From IMG/VR virus record IMGVR_UViG_3300024352_000023, positions 1 to 64,000 of that record: a stretch of DNA of 64,000 bases; one strand, given 5' to 3'. Source of the stretch: a virus. Under the pieces are notes generated by a model. The model was given only the letters and a program-made list of their open reading frames with translations, searched no databases and was not told the origin of the DNA. The translations under genes were made by a program, and so were the position numbers. Below, piece by piece: positions 24,790 through 32,957 of the stretch (the stretch's first letter is position 1; each line of letters starts with the position of its first letter).

Positions 24790-24954
24790 TCAGCGCTGCT
24801 TGGCGCGACCGATGTTCAGAGCAATAAACTCAAGGACTTTGTAAGCCTTACGCAGGATGTCATCATCCTTAGGCGTAGGAGTCAGAGCGCAAATAGCAGA
24901 AGCTGCCGCATGAATTGCCAGTGCAACTTCAATGTATTCGTTAAGTTTGTGCAT
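24790..24954 (-). CDS. Small helical phage protein (54 aa)
   Basis: The short frame encodes two helices: a hydrophobic Ala-rich one (YIEVALAIHAAASAICALTP) and a mixed one (ILRKAYKVLEFIALNIG) joined by TPKDDD. This amphipathic two-helix pattern with TPTPKDD occurs in small conserved phage proteins. A GGGAGATACCC-type purine-rich sequence precedes the start on the coding strand. Function is unknown. Confidence 0.6.
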   Translation of the reverse strand: MHKLNEYIEVALAIHAAASAICALTPTPKDDDILRKAYKVLEFIALNIGRAKQR

Positions 24955-24977
24955 GGGTATCTCCCGTTTCTTTCATT

Positions 24978-25106
24978 CTAACGGTCGAATATATTTTCCT
25001 CTTGTACTGCAAAAAAATCTTCCCAATCTTTTTCGGTTGCGTCTGTGATATTTGGATTGGAGTATTTGTTTTCCTCTTTGTTTAGTTTTTGTTCTTCTTC
25101 AGACAT
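24978..25106 (-). CDS. Small acidic protein (42 aa)
   Basis: MSEEEQKLNKEEN is followed by DATEKDWEDFFAVQEENIF, strongly acidic and soluble. The ATG overlaps the stop of the next upstream small gene (ATGTCTGA), which supports real co-translation in this run of tiny genes. No family is recognised. Confidence 0.5.
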   Translation of the reverse strand: MSEEEQKLNKEENKYSNPNITDATEKDWEDFFAVQEENIFDR

Positions 25107-25212
25107 CGTAAATGCGGCAACATGGAGCGCTTGGATTCTTTTCACAATAACGCTTCCAAGCCATCTCAGGTGAATGCTTCTGTTTAAATACAGACAAAAG
25201 ACGTGTGATCAT
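25099..25212 (-). CDS. Small basic protein (37 aa)
   Basis: MITRLLSVFKQK is followed by MAWKRYCEKNPSAPCCRIYDV. Its ATG overlaps the TGA of the 304-residue virion gene and its own stop overlaps the next ATG, so the three genes are chained. Three Cys residues may bind metal. Unknown function. Confidence 0.5.
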   Translation of the reverse strand: MITRLLSVFKQKHSPEMAWKRYCEKNPSAPCCRIYDV

Positions 25213-26123
25213 GGCCTATTTGTCAGTGGGATAAAGAGATCCGGGAACTTATCATCAGGGTGATGTTGTGCGTTCCAGGCATCCCTCCATTCTGACAGTG
25301 TATGATCGTGAATAATATCAAGGAAAGATTCGTTTCCGTATTCAAGTAAGAAGAAGTCATTGGCAGCAATACCAGCAGTGGTTTGTTGCCCAATCAACCA
25401 CTCAGAACCATCCAAAACGGTAACAGTTACACCTGAAACAATCTCGCACAAATCTTGCGTAAAACCGTTAGGCTTCCCTGGCTCTGCTGAAATAACAGTA
25501 TTAACTGTAACTGGAGAATCAACGGTTACTGTTGTGACTGGATCAATTGTTGTTTCTTGCAAGAACAACGTATAGTCTTCTAATGCCAAGAAAAGTTCAG
25601 TTTGTGCAAACTCAACAACAATTCCGACTGAATAATCAATCCGTTCATTGCGTGTGGAAGATACGCAAAGCAAATAACTTCCTGCAGGCAGTGGGTAGTA
25701 ACGGTCGTCACCACGATCCAGGCGAACAGGATCAAATGAATTGTATAGATCAGACTGATGGCTCATTACCGTATCAAGATACGGAATATAAACAGAGCCA
25801 ACATTATTCAACCCTTGCCTAATGGAATCTGCATCGAAAATCGGCAGTCCATTGACAGGGTTGGTATTTAAGTCGTAAACAGAAGTTTGAATGTAATTAG
25901 GTCTGGGACCACCCTTGGCAACAATGATCCAGGCAGGGCTAACCAAGTTGATGCGGAACCAGTGGTTATACGTACCACCGCCGTAACCATTCAGACCCAC
26001 CTGGCTCAAAGGACCAAGCGTACCCGTCAAGTAACGCAAAGAAAGTTCACCAAACGTGCCAAGGTCCAGTGGATTTTCTTTTGTGCGTTGACGTTGACTA
26101 GTTTGATTGGATACCCGTGACAC
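25209..26123 (-). CDS. Putative virion protein (304 aa)
   Basis: The central region (about residues 35-175) is beta-rich with Gly/Tyr/Asn clusters (GLNGYGGGTYNHWFRINL), then a Thr/Val-rich strand repeat (PVTTVTVDSPVTVNTV). The C-terminus is acidic. The composition is that of tail-associated or surface proteins rather than enzymes. It lies opposite to and near the fibre and endolysin cluster. No family is recognised. Confidence 0.5.
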   Translation of the reverse strand: MSRVSNQTSQRQRTKENPLDLGTFGELSLRYLTGTLGPLSQVGLNGYGGGTYNHWFRINLVSPAWIIVAKGGPRPNYIQTSVYDLNTNPVNGLPIFDADSIRQGLNNVGSVYIPYLDTVMSHQSDLYNSFDPVRLDRGDDRYYPLPAGSYLLCVSSTRNERIDYSVGIVVEFAQTELFLALEDYTLFLQETTIDPVTTVTVDSPVTVNTVISAEPGKPNGFTQDLCEIVSGVTVTVLDGSEWLIGQQTTAGIAANDFFLLEYGNESFLDIIHDHTLSEWRDAWNAQHHPDDKFPDLFIPLTNRP

Positions 26124-26143
26124 TTCTACCCAACAATCCTTAT

Positions 26144-26827
26144 TTATTCATTGTACTCGGGGCGATTCTTGACGTATTCAGGGTTGGTAATGGGGTTTTT
26201 GTGATCTCTAAGAATCACCTTGGTCACATCCAGGCCGTTATGCTCCCCCTGGTTGAACATCATCAACTTTTTGGCTTCAAATTCCGTGACGCAAGGAGCA
26301 ATCGTTTGAGGAGGAAAGTTTCTGTTGAAGCTTGATACCAAGTGCAGTGGGTTGCCGCACTTTTTGTTCCCGCACAGACGTGTCACCAACAGGGATCCCA
26401 CATCCCCCCAGGCGCACTGGTAGATCGCCTTATGGATATTGACGTTTTCGGACTTCTGTTTGCTGTAGAGGGATCGGTAAGACGGAAGACACACGCGCTT
26501 GGGTGTGGTACCAGAGGGTCCATTGATTTCCCAACACTCGTCCGGGAAGGTGACGTTGACTTGCTTCCAGACCTTGGCGTACTTGATGCGGTAATCAGTC
26601 TGTAGGTAGTTCACATCAAATCCACAGACGTTACTGAGGATCTTCTTGGCGCACTCATAGCACCAATGCTCAGATGAGTCTCGGATGAGATGACCGTGAG
26701 GACAAGCAAACCCTGTGTAGTACCCCAGCTCATTGAGTCGTTCTTCCTCCAGGGACTCGATGGCGTTGACGTGCCTGAATCTCGCGAGTCCCAGCGTGGT
26801 TTCAAATGTCTTGATGAAGCTTGCCAT
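26144..26827 (-). CDS. Zinc-binding HNH-like endonuclease (227 aa)
   Basis: An N-terminal CPHGHLIRDSSEHWCYEC zinc motif precedes a His-Me-finger-like segment with CWEINGPSG, YRSLYSKQ, IHKAIYQCAWG and LCGNKKCGNPLHLVS. This resembles the zinc-loop homing nucleases of phages, in which the CGNP.H motif coordinates zinc and helps form the active site. It follows the next HNH-like gene with one base between. Likely a free-standing mobile nuclease. Confidence 0.6.
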   Translation of the reverse strand: MASFIKTFETTLGLARFRHVNAIESLEEERLNELGYYTGFACPHGHLIRDSSEHWCYECAKKILSNVCGFDVNYLQTDYRIKYAKVWKQVNVTFPDECWEINGPSGTTPKRVCLPSYRSLYSKQKSENVNIHKAIYQCAWGDVGSLLVTRLCGNKKCGNPLHLVSSFNRNFPPQTIAPCVTEFEAKKLMMFNQGEHNGLDVTKVILRDHKNPITNPEYVKNRPEYNE

Positions 26828-26828
26828 C

Positions 26829-27191
26829 TCAGTTCAGAACGGTGGTTTGACGACGGTTGCGGCGAGTACGTGGTTGCTTTTCCTTCCGCGACTCAAGCCA
26901 CAGCTCAGTAGGCAGCTCATGCTTGGGGCAATCCTCAGGACGCTTCACGTCTGCGTTCCTGGGGTCTTCGCCCGTACGCAGGTAGTACACGATGCGGTGG
27001 GCGTGCAGCTTTTGGTTGTCGATAGAGACCACGTAGTACCTGCCGTGGTGCTCCAGGTACCCAGCCATATCACCTTCTTTATGGCGACCAGTGGTTTCTG
27101 CCCACTCCAGGCCACTGGGGTACTTGTCGGTCAGTCTCAATCTTTGTTGCATGTATCTCAATGGAGGCATCGGTCGGTACTGACGGGCCAT
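26829..27191 (-). CDS. HNH/AP2-like DNA-binding or nuclease remnant (120 aa)
   Basis: YVVSIDNQKLHAHRIVYYLRTGEDP contains the HAHRIVYYL block found in phage HNH proteins with AP2-like domains, but no second His/Asn box follows within the expected distance. The C-terminus is Lys/Arg-rich. It is probably a degenerate or very short nuclease that cooperates with, or was split from, the adjacent 227-residue HNH-like protein. Confidence 0.45.
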   Translation of the reverse strand: MARQYRPMPPLRYMQQRLRLTDKYPSGLEWAETTGRHKEGDMAGYLEHHGRYYVVSIDNQKLHAHRIVYYLRTGEDPRNADVKRPEDCPKHELPTELWLESRKEKQPRTRRNRRQTTVLN

Positions 27192-27365
27192 GGCAGGTAG
27201 GGCGGACTTTCGGACTTTACAGTATTATCTATCTTTCTATGAGCTAAATAACAACTCGTAGCATCTTGTCATTAAAAGGACTATGACATCTTATTTCCTA
27301 TTGTCATTTACGCCACGTAAGGATTGAAATACCTCTAAAGTCCGAATCCCTGACCTGCGCTTTTG

Positions 27366-27380
27366 GTCTCATCATGAGAC
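27366..27380. promoter_or_regulatory. Perfect 7-bp palindrome, possible operator
   Basis: GTCTCAT and ATGAGAC flank a single C. Related ATGAG/CTCAT words recur before the primase gene (31.9-32.1 kb). A repressor site is possible; alternatively it is chance. Confidence 0.3.
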
Positions 27381-27391
27381 TGCCTTTCCAT

Positions 27392-27419
27392 AAAAAAGCC
27401 CCTCGTTGCGTCGAGAGGC
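27392..27419 (-). terminator. Intrinsic terminator after the glycosyltransferase gene
   Basis: On the minus strand GCCTCTCG pairs with CGAGGGGC (one U-G) around ACGCAA and is followed by six T residues. It ends the transcript running from the primase-speD-glycosyltransferase genes. Confidence 0.85.
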
Positions 27420-27452
27420 TTCATCCACCCATGCGGATCGTCCGGTCAGATC

Positions 27453-28721
27453 TTAGACAGCAGCGAGTGCTGCACCTTGAGACTTCCCTTTCTTTTTAGC
27501 TTTCTTACCCTTCGGCTCCAGCGTCACTTCCGGCTTCGGTGGGTTGAGCACCTCCTGGAACACCCCATCAAATTGTGCGGCAACCGTATCCCAGTTGAAC
27601 TGCTCGTCCGTTGCGCGGATGTAGCACAGCTCAGCGACGGCATCCAGCTTGTCCCGATCTTCGTAAAGTTCGTTGAGAATCTCTGCAAGGTGTTCGGCGG
27701 AGGGGCAGGGCATCTCACGGGCAAAGTTGGTATCCACATCAACGTGGTCACAACGGATCAACTTGCCGTAGCCCTCGAAGATCTCCTTGCAAGAGGTGTG
27801 ATCAGGCACAACCTGTGCCACACGGCAGGCTGCGTGCTCAAAGTTGACCAGTCCCCAGCCTTCACCTTTACAGGTATTGACGCCCACATCGACTGCTTGG
27901 TAAATGGTCTCCAGCATCTCGACGGGTACGGACGGCGGACCAGCAGTGGGGGAGGTCATGATGATGCGACCGTTGGGATCGAGGCCACGTTTCTGCATCT
28001 CACGTGCGAAGACCTGCATCACATCCCAGCCTTGGTCCTTGGTACCCATATGCAGGTACAGCTGGGTATCAGGTTTGTCCTTGGCAAATTCAGCAAAGGC
28101 GTCGATGGTGATGTCGATCCGTTTGCGGAACTGGTTGCGGTTGCCATTGAAAACGATGAAGGTATCTTCTTTCAGGCCCAGCTTCTTACGTGCTTCGATC
28201 TTGTCACCAGGCTTGAATTGACCAGCCGTCACACCGTGGGGGATGACGTGGATGGCCTTCTGGATGCCACCTTTAATGAATTCGTGGGCACCAAATTCCG
28301 TATAGGAGACCACTGCGTCCCAGTGATTGGCGGTATCACCAAGAGAACCGATCCAACCGTAAGAGTCCATGGGCATGTAACCCACGAACTTGAAGCCCAT
28401 GCTCTTGTGGAGATCAGCGATCTGTGCGTACTGAGCGTTGATGATCCAGCAGTCATTGATTGTGAAGACCACATCCGGCCGTTCACGTTCAACGATCTCA
28501 CGGATGCGTTCTTCACCGAAGGGCGCCTGCCGGAACCGATTAGACGCCGGGTACATTTTGAATTGTTCCTGCATGGGATCGGGATCCCCATACCAGTTAC
28601 AACCCAAGACCACGATTTCGTATTGATCCTTGAGTCGTTCGATGACGTTATGGGTAACGCGGGCAAAACCCGTCATGGCAACAACGTCACCGACCCACAA
28701 AAGCTTCGGTTTTTTACTCAT
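27453..28721 (-). CDS. GT4-family (GT-B) glycosyltransferase
   Basis: The 422-residue protein starts at MSKKPKLLWVGDV. It has the two-domain GT-B plan: an N-terminal Rossmann domain with VVFTINDCWI, then VIPHGVTAGQF at the hinge, FNGNRNQFRKRIDITIDAF, and a nucleotide-sugar-binding CKGEGWGLVNFEHAACRV with Glu residues of the E-x7-E type. A Lys-rich tail follows. It transfers a sugar from an activated donor. Given the phage GDP-sugar genes at 35-37 kb and 55.6 kb, a surface-glycan or virion-glycosylation role is inferred. Confidence 0.85.
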   Translation of the reverse strand: MSKKPKLLWVGDVVAMTGFARVTHNVIERLKDQYEIVVLGCNWYGDPDPMQEQFKMYPASNRFRQAPFGEERIREIVERERPDVVFTINDCWIINAQYAQIADLHKSMGFKFVGYMPMDSYGWIGSLGDTANHWDAVVSYTEFGAHEFIKGGIQKAIHVIPHGVTAGQFKPGDKIEARKKLGLKEDTFIVFNGNRNQFRKRIDITIDAFAEFAKDKPDTQLYLHMGTKDQGWDVMQVFAREMQKRGLDPNGRIIMTSPTAGPPSVPVEMLETIYQAVDVGVNTCKGEGWGLVNFEHAACRVAQVVPDHTSCKEIFEGYGKLIRCDHVDVDTNFAREMPCPSAEHLAEILNELYEDRDKLDAVAELCYIRATDEQFNWDTVAAQFDGVFQEVLNPPKPEVTLEPKGKKAKKKGKSQGAALAAV

Positions 28722-28744
28722 TAAATCGAGATATTCTCGATTAA

Positions 28745-29104
28745 CTATACACAAACTGACGGAGTAATAGAACGTGTTAATTCCCGCTCTTCAGATGTTT
28801 TGGCTTTGAGCTTATGTTTTAAAAACTCAGCTGCCTTATGGGTATTTGTTGTGTCCCCGCAGGTATAGAGGTCGACGGCGGCGTATCCAATCTCCGGCCA
28901 GGTATGGATGGAGGCATGGGATTCGGCCAGCAGTGCCAGAAGCGTCACCCCTTGGGGCTGAAACTTCTCCCCAAAGATCCGAAGAATCGTTGCGTTTGAC
29001 ATACGCAGTGCAGTCTCCAACATTTCGGAGAGGTAGTCGTAGTCATCCAGGACTTCTGCACTGCAGTCATACAGATCCAGGATCAGGTGCCGCCCATTAG
29101 ACAT
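28745..29104 (-). CDS. speD: S-adenosylmethionine decarboxylase proenzyme
   Basis: The 119-residue protein matches class-1b SpeD in length. LAESHASIHTWPE holds the self-cleavage site Glu61-Ser62 (Ser62 becoming the pyruvoyl group), His67 and, in YTCGD, Cys82. It makes decarboxylated SAM, the aminopropyl donor for spermidine. speD is a known cyanophage auxiliary gene. Its ATG overlaps the end of the primase-helicase gene, so it is co-expressed with replication. Confidence 0.93.
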   Translation of the reverse strand: MSNGRHLILDLYDCSAEVLDDYDYLSEMLETALRMSNATILRIFGEKFQPQGVTLLALLAESHASIHTWPEIGYAAVDLYTCGDTTNTHKAAEFLKHKLKAKTSEERELTRSITPSVCV

Positions 29105-31745
29105 CTTGAATTTCTAGTTCATCCTCCATTTTCGCATTAGGGTCCACATCCAGTGACATCCCATAAAACTCTTTGTACTTTTCCTTATCGGACGCCACCT
29201 CTACGACGGACGGCCAACCTTCGTACTTCTCACTGGACTCACGTACTACCAGGTTGACGATCCGCATGCCCTTGGTATTACGCAGGGGGTAGGCATTGAT
29301 CTTCAGCTGGTGCTTACAGATGTCGAGGAGTAGAGGTTCAAAGCGGTTACGCGACATGATGCCGACGTTGCACTGACGGCAGAACTCCGCATAGCTTGCG
29401 TACAGCCAGGTGTCCTTATTGGCGTAGATATTGGAGGCACCCATCGGTGCGTTCTTCGTGAAGCCAATGGCTGAGGTCACACCTGGGTCAAATACCACCT
29501 TGTGATCCAGCCAGTCGAGCAGTGGGTTGGAACGCAGAGTTTGAGTACGCTCGTACTTCTGGAAGAACTTCACCTTCTTGGAAGTCTCCATCAGGTATTC
29601 ACGCATCTCATCTTCCGACATATCCAGCAGCCAGTTCACCAGACCAGGCAGCAGCGGAGAGAAGACACCTTGCGGTTCACCCTTGGAATTGAACTTGATC
29701 AGTTCCTTCTGTTCATTCGGTGCGCCGGTGAACGGACGGTCGAACGGAATGGTGAGACGACGACGGGCAAGACCAGAGGTGTAGTCGGTGGACTGAATCG
29801 CTTCGTTGGCGGTGATCATCACCATCCCGTGGTATTGGAATGGGTCCAGTGCTTCGCCTTGATACTTGCGCTCACTACGAATCCAGTCGTTACCGGTGAT
29901 GGCTTTCAGACGGGATACGGAACCACCCCAACGGTCAGCATCCTGGAACAGCAGAAGCTTTTTACCCATGTAGGCCGCTGCTTCAAAGCGGTTCTTCTCC
30001 AGGTTTTCAAAGTCTGTAGAGTAGGTGTTGCTCTTACCGACCAGTGCTACTGCCAGGTTTGCGTAGGTGGATTTACCGGATTTACCAGGACCGACAATCT
30101 CCACAAACTTCTGGATCTCATAGCGCCCGAGTAGTGTTGCCCGCAGCCATGCACGCAATACCTGAGTGCGTTCCCAGCTGTCGTGTTGCGTGTGCTTGAG
30201 CCACTTCACAATGTCTTCACAGGTTGCCGCAGGGTTGTAGGCGTACGGCATTTGCTGCAGCATGTGCAGTTCCCGGTTGAAGGGAAGCAGCTCCCTGCTT
30301 TCAATATTCAGCACACCATTGGTGAATAGCAGAAGTTCAGTGCCGTCATACCAATCCTCAAAGGCAAGTACTGATTGCAGCTGTGTGTAGACATCGTTCA
30401 TCAAGTTGCTTGTGAAGCCACTTGGCAGGAAGTCACCCAGCATTTGCAACCGGTGACGGATGTCACCTAATGCTTCGACCTTGGTGAGGGGAGACCAAAG
30501 ACCTTGCGATTCTTTGGCATACATAAAGAATTGACCATGCGGCTGACTGAACAGCAGGTTCCCCCTATACTCCTGCAACAAGACATCCGTGATCTCACCA
30601 GATGAAGGGTTACGCGTACGTTGGTCTTTTCCTTCTTTCTTGTTTCGCCGGGACTCCCGTTGCAGCGAAGGAGTTTGCAGAGGAGCGGACGCTACAACTT
30701 CTTCAGCAACTTCAAGGGGCATGGCAAGATCCTGCTCTAATTCAGCCAGTAATTTCGAAACGTGTTCAAGTGTCTCATCATCAACATTCATCGCACGGGA
30801 GTTGTCAGGAGGAGGATTCCAGCCATTCTCTTTAGCGATATGAATCAGGGAGCCAAGGCCCCGGCCACCACCTTTTGAAAAGGAACGCCAACGCCTGTGG
30901 CACTCACCCTCGCGATACTTTTCGGAGTGCTTGGACCACTCATCCCATACGTCAAGGAGAGATTCATCGAGTTGATGGAGGGTCTGACCAACGGTGATCC
31001 AGATGTCGTAATCATCTGCGGCACCTGGGTTCTTTTCCAGTAATCCCCAGGTTGCTTCCGTTGCCAGCTGGATGTCCCGCTCCAGCGACACTTCCGAGTT
31101 GATCGCAAAACCAGGACCAATGACCCTGGTGCGCTCTTTAGCAGGAGTACCTTGTCTGACGTTTTTATTGATGATGGCGTTCAGTAGCCAGTCCGGAAAT
31201 TCCGGCAGCTCTTCTGCCCACTCAAAACCTTGGTTTTCTGCAGTGAAGTAGCCATCGGTTTCAGGGTGCAGCCCCATCAGCACACCCTGATGCTTCTTCC
31301 AGAGGATCTCTAGTTTTTCTTTGTCTTCTTCTGCGTGCCAAGTGTACTTGTTACGGGCAAAGTGCTTGTGCTTTTCCCTGCTTAATTTGTAGAGCTTCCG
31401 TTCACGGCCAATCTTGCCGCTGAGGATGGTCAGGGTATCGGGCAGTGCTTCTTTGAGGGGAAGATCAGAAATTTCCTCAATCAGTTTGTAGACACTTGGG
31501 CCATCAACATCGACCCATACCAATCCATAGGGATGGTTGTAGACAGGGCCACCGAGCAGACCGATGGCACGGCACTCGCCACTGACAATTTCTTCTTCAA
31601 TATCACGGACGCTGAACGGTTTATTTTGCCAGCCTTGAACGTAAGGATCTTTCTTGGCACCTAATGGCGTGAGCGGCCAATCAATAGGGATATAGCTCAG
31701 GTTGATTTCGCCTGGCTTCAGTGCTTGCTCGTTCTGATTTGTCAT
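29097..31745 (-). CDS. Primase-SF3 helicase (D5-like replication protein)
   Basis: The 882-residue protein has an N-terminal primase/polymerase domain (LVWVDVDG near residue 78, the DxD metal site). A PriCT-like helical region follows (YDIWITVGQTLHQL, GGGRGLGSLIHIA, about 245-300). After a Glu/Ser-rich linker comes a D5_N plus SF3 helicase domain with Walker A GPGKSGKST (~residue 555) and Walker B LLLFQDADRW (~600). It primes and unwinds phage DNA. It pairs functionally with PolA and SSB in the far minus-strand block. Confidence 0.9.
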   Translation of the reverse strand: MTNQNEQALKPGEINLSYIPIDWPLTPLGAKKDPYVQGWQNKPFSVRDIEEEIVSGECRAIGLLGGPVYNHPYGLVWVDVDGPSVYKLIEEISDLPLKEALPDTLTILSGKIGRERKLYKLSREKHKHFARNKYTWHAEEDKEKLEILWKKHQGVLMGLHPETDGYFTAENQGFEWAEELPEFPDWLLNAIINKNVRQGTPAKERTRVIGPGFAINSEVSLERDIQLATEATWGLLEKNPGAADDYDIWITVGQTLHQLDESLLDVWDEWSKHSEKYREGECHRRWRSFSKGGGRGLGSLIHIAKENGWNPPPDNSRAMNVDDETLEHVSKLLAELEQDLAMPLEVAEEVVASAPLQTPSLQRESRRNKKEGKDQRTRNPSSGEITDVLLQEYRGNLLFSQPHGQFFMYAKESQGLWSPLTKVEALGDIRHRLQMLGDFLPSGFTSNLMNDVYTQLQSVLAFEDWYDGTELLLFTNGVLNIESRELLPFNRELHMLQQMPYAYNPAATCEDIVKWLKHTQHDSWERTQVLRAWLRATLLGRYEIQKFVEIVGPGKSGKSTYANLAVALVGKSNTYSTDFENLEKNRFEAAAYMGKKLLLFQDADRWGGSVSRLKAITGNDWIRSERKYQGEALDPFQYHGMVMITANEAIQSTDYTSGLARRRLTIPFDRPFTGAPNEQKELIKFNSKGEPQGVFSPLLPGLVNWLLDMSEDEMREYLMETSKKVKFFQKYERTQTLRSNPLLDWLDHKVVFDPGVTSAIGFTKNAPMGASNIYANKDTWLYASYAEFCRQCNVGIMSRNRFEPLLLDICKHQLKINAYPLRNTKGMRIVNLVVRESSEKYEGWPSVVEVASDKEKYKEFYGMSLDVDPNAKMEDELEIQDV

Positions 31746-31927
31746 GCCTTACTTTTTTCCTCAACCTCTACTTTAAAGATTCGTTCCGGGAAGGAGCTAT
31801 CTTTTACCAGCTGAAATGCATGCAGATGCATAAGAGTGGGCAGATAAAAACAGTCCCCATCCGTCGCACTCATCATGCGACTCATGAGACTATTTATCCA
31901 CTCACCCGAATGAACGTTGATGTCCAT
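31742..31927 (-). CDS. Small hypothetical protein before the primase (61 aa)
   Basis: It encodes MDINVHSGEWINSLMSRMM and a hydrophobic/aromatic middle (FYLPTLMHLHAFQLV). The stop lies two bases ahead of the primase ATG, indicating translational coupling. No family is recognised. It includes one copy of the GAGTCGCAT word. Confidence 0.45.
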   Translation of the reverse strand: MDINVHSGEWINSLMSRMMSATDGDCFYLPTLMHLHAFQLVKDSSFPERIFKVEVEEKSKA

Positions 31928-32002
31928 GGGTGGGGGCTGGATTTGGGTGTTTTCTTATCCTACGGCCGCCAATCCGAGAGGACCATTACGCCTTTCGATA
32001 GA

Positions 32003-32155
32003 TCAGTGAGTCTTATGCGACTCATTTAATGCGGGAATGGGATCAATTTCCTGGAACTTCCGCATCAATCTTTCGTACACCTGCAGGGCATCTTCCTTTG
32101 TAACAACAGCTGTCTCACATGCGACTTGCCATGCGTGACGTTCACGGCTCTCCAT
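32003..32155 (-). CDS. Small hypothetical protein (50 aa)
   Basis: The frame encodes a helical, charged protein (WQVACETAVVTKEDALQVYE, RLMRKFQEIDPI). Its ATG lies inside the end of the upstream 94-residue gene (14-base overlap), typical of chained phage genes. Nothing further is recognised. Confidence 0.5.
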   Translation of the reverse strand: MESRERHAWQVACETAVVTKEDALQVYERLMRKFQEIDPIPALNESHKTH

Positions 32156-32426
32156 CTTTCCGTTCGGGTTCCAGGCCATCAGTGTACCAAGGGGCAGTCA
32201 ACCGCATTTCACCGCCGAGCTTTTGAGACTCACCAGTTTGCAGCTTTGGATCAACTGGATATTCTCTGTAGATCGGTTTGTTTTGTTCTTCCCGTTCTAA
32301 CTCAGATTGAATCCGGTTTTCAAATTCAATCATATCAAGCCTGGCCTTCAGCTTTGCTTCAAACCAAACTTTCTTCCACCACTTGATTACGGCATCAATA
32401 ATGTCTGCGAATAGGGTCCGAATCAT
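32142..32426 (-). CDS. Small hypothetical protein with amphipathic N-terminus (94 aa)
   Basis: An N-terminal aromatic amphipathic helix (LFADIIDAVIKWWKKVWF) could sit on a membrane. A charged coiled-coil-like helix (residues ~25-50) and a Pro-rich tail follow. It shares a divergent promoter region with the plus-strand gene at 32460 and heads the minus-strand primase operon. Confidence 0.55.
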   Translation of the reverse strand: MIRTLFADIIDAVIKWWKKVWFEAKLKARLDMIEFENRIQSELEREEQNKPIYREYPVDPKLQTGESQKLGGEMRLTAPWYTDGLEPERKDGEP

Positions 32427-32431
32427 TTTGT

Positions 32432-32437
32432 TATAAT
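32432..32437 (+). promoter_or_regulatory. TATAAT -10 box
   Basis: Perfect TATAAT 22 bases before the ATG at 32460 in the divergent gap between minus- and plus-strand operons. Confidence 0.45.
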
Positions 32438-32459
32438 GAATTTACATATAACTATAGAC

Positions 32460-32603
32460 ATGCAGGATTATTCCCTCGACCGTTTCAGCCAGCTGCTTGG
32501 CAACCTCAAGGCTCAAAAAGAAAACGAAAAGCAAGAGGGCGACGAGCGTGCAATTCGTTTCAACGAAGCAGCCGCCGATAGCGATGACGGCATGATGGAA
32601 TAA
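32460..32603 (+). CDS. Small acidic protein (47 aa)
   Basis: MQDYSLDRFSQLLGNLKAQ is followed by a Glu/Asp-rich helix and DSDDGMME. The frame has its own TATAAT box and ends 39 bases before the next gene. Unknown function. Confidence 0.5.
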   Translation: MQDYSLDRFSQLLGNLKAQKENEKQEGDERAIRFNEAAADSDDGMME

Positions 32604-32615
32604 TACAGGTTTTGA

Positions 32616-32621
32616 TATAAT
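32616..32621 (+). promoter_or_regulatory. TATAAT -10 box
   Basis: Perfect TATAAT 21 bases before the ATG at 32643. Confidence 0.45.
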
Positions 32622-32642
32622 CAACTGATAGATTTTAGAGCA

Positions 32643-32957
32643 ATGCGAGACACACGTACTGGCGCCGCCCGTAAAGGAACTCCTAAGGGTGCCGCTGTTG
32701 ATCGAACTGGTAAAGGAGGGATGCCTACCCCCAAAGGTGGTAGTAGCTCTGAACCAAAGCCTGCACCTAAAGGCCAACCGATTGCCCCCCGTGGCACTAG
32801 CACAAAAACCCCAGCTGTAAAAGCAAAAGTAGAGCGAGCAAAAGCAGAACTTCGCGAAAAAGAAAAGCGTCAAAAGGAAGCAGAAGCTCGTCGTGCGAAG
32901 AATAAGAGTGAAGCACCAAAACTTGCTGGCCGCTACCGAAATTTAGCCGGCGGTTAA
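32643..32957 (+). CDS. Basic disordered protein with Pro-Lys-Gly repeats (104 aa)
   Basis: Short repeats of (T/A)PKG type (KGTPKGAAV, TPKGGSS, APKGQPIAPRG) lead into a Lys/Glu/Arg coiled helix (VERAKAELREKEKRQKEAEA). It resembles the 55-residue protein at 40.0 kb, which has VPPKG repeats and a Lys/Ala helix, so the two may be distant paralogues. DNA binding or condensation is a reasonable guess. Confidence 0.55.
   Translation: MRDTRTGAARKGTPKGAAVDRTGKGGMPTPKGGSSSEPKPAPKGQPIAPRGTSTKTPAVKAKVERAKAELREKEKRQKEAEARRAKNKSEAPKLAGRYRNLAGG

Larger units (their letters stand above)
27192..27452. other. 261-base gene-free region with operator-like palindrome
   Basis: No credible coding frame is seen. 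The region holds the minus-strand promoter zone of the HNH-like pair, an inverted pair of AAAGTCCG-type sequences (GGACTTT at 27209-27221 and AAAGTCCG near 27337-27344), a GTCTCAT-C-ATGAGAC palindrome (27366-27380), and the terminator of the glycosyltransferase gene. A single GGATTGAAAT near 27312 recalls CRISPR repeat ends but occurs only once. Confidence 0.5.

Noticed and set aside
27300-27325. CRISPR-like repeat end (GTAAGGATTGAAAT)
   Set aside because: Cyanobacterial CRISPR repeats often end in GGATTGAAAC, but only one copy is present, with no spacer-repeat periodicity nearby.
27477-28724. Long plus-strand open frame of 415 codons
   Set aside because: It lies exactly antisense to the glycosyltransferase gene, whose motifs are clear; the open frame is explained by the GC-rich codon bias of that gene.
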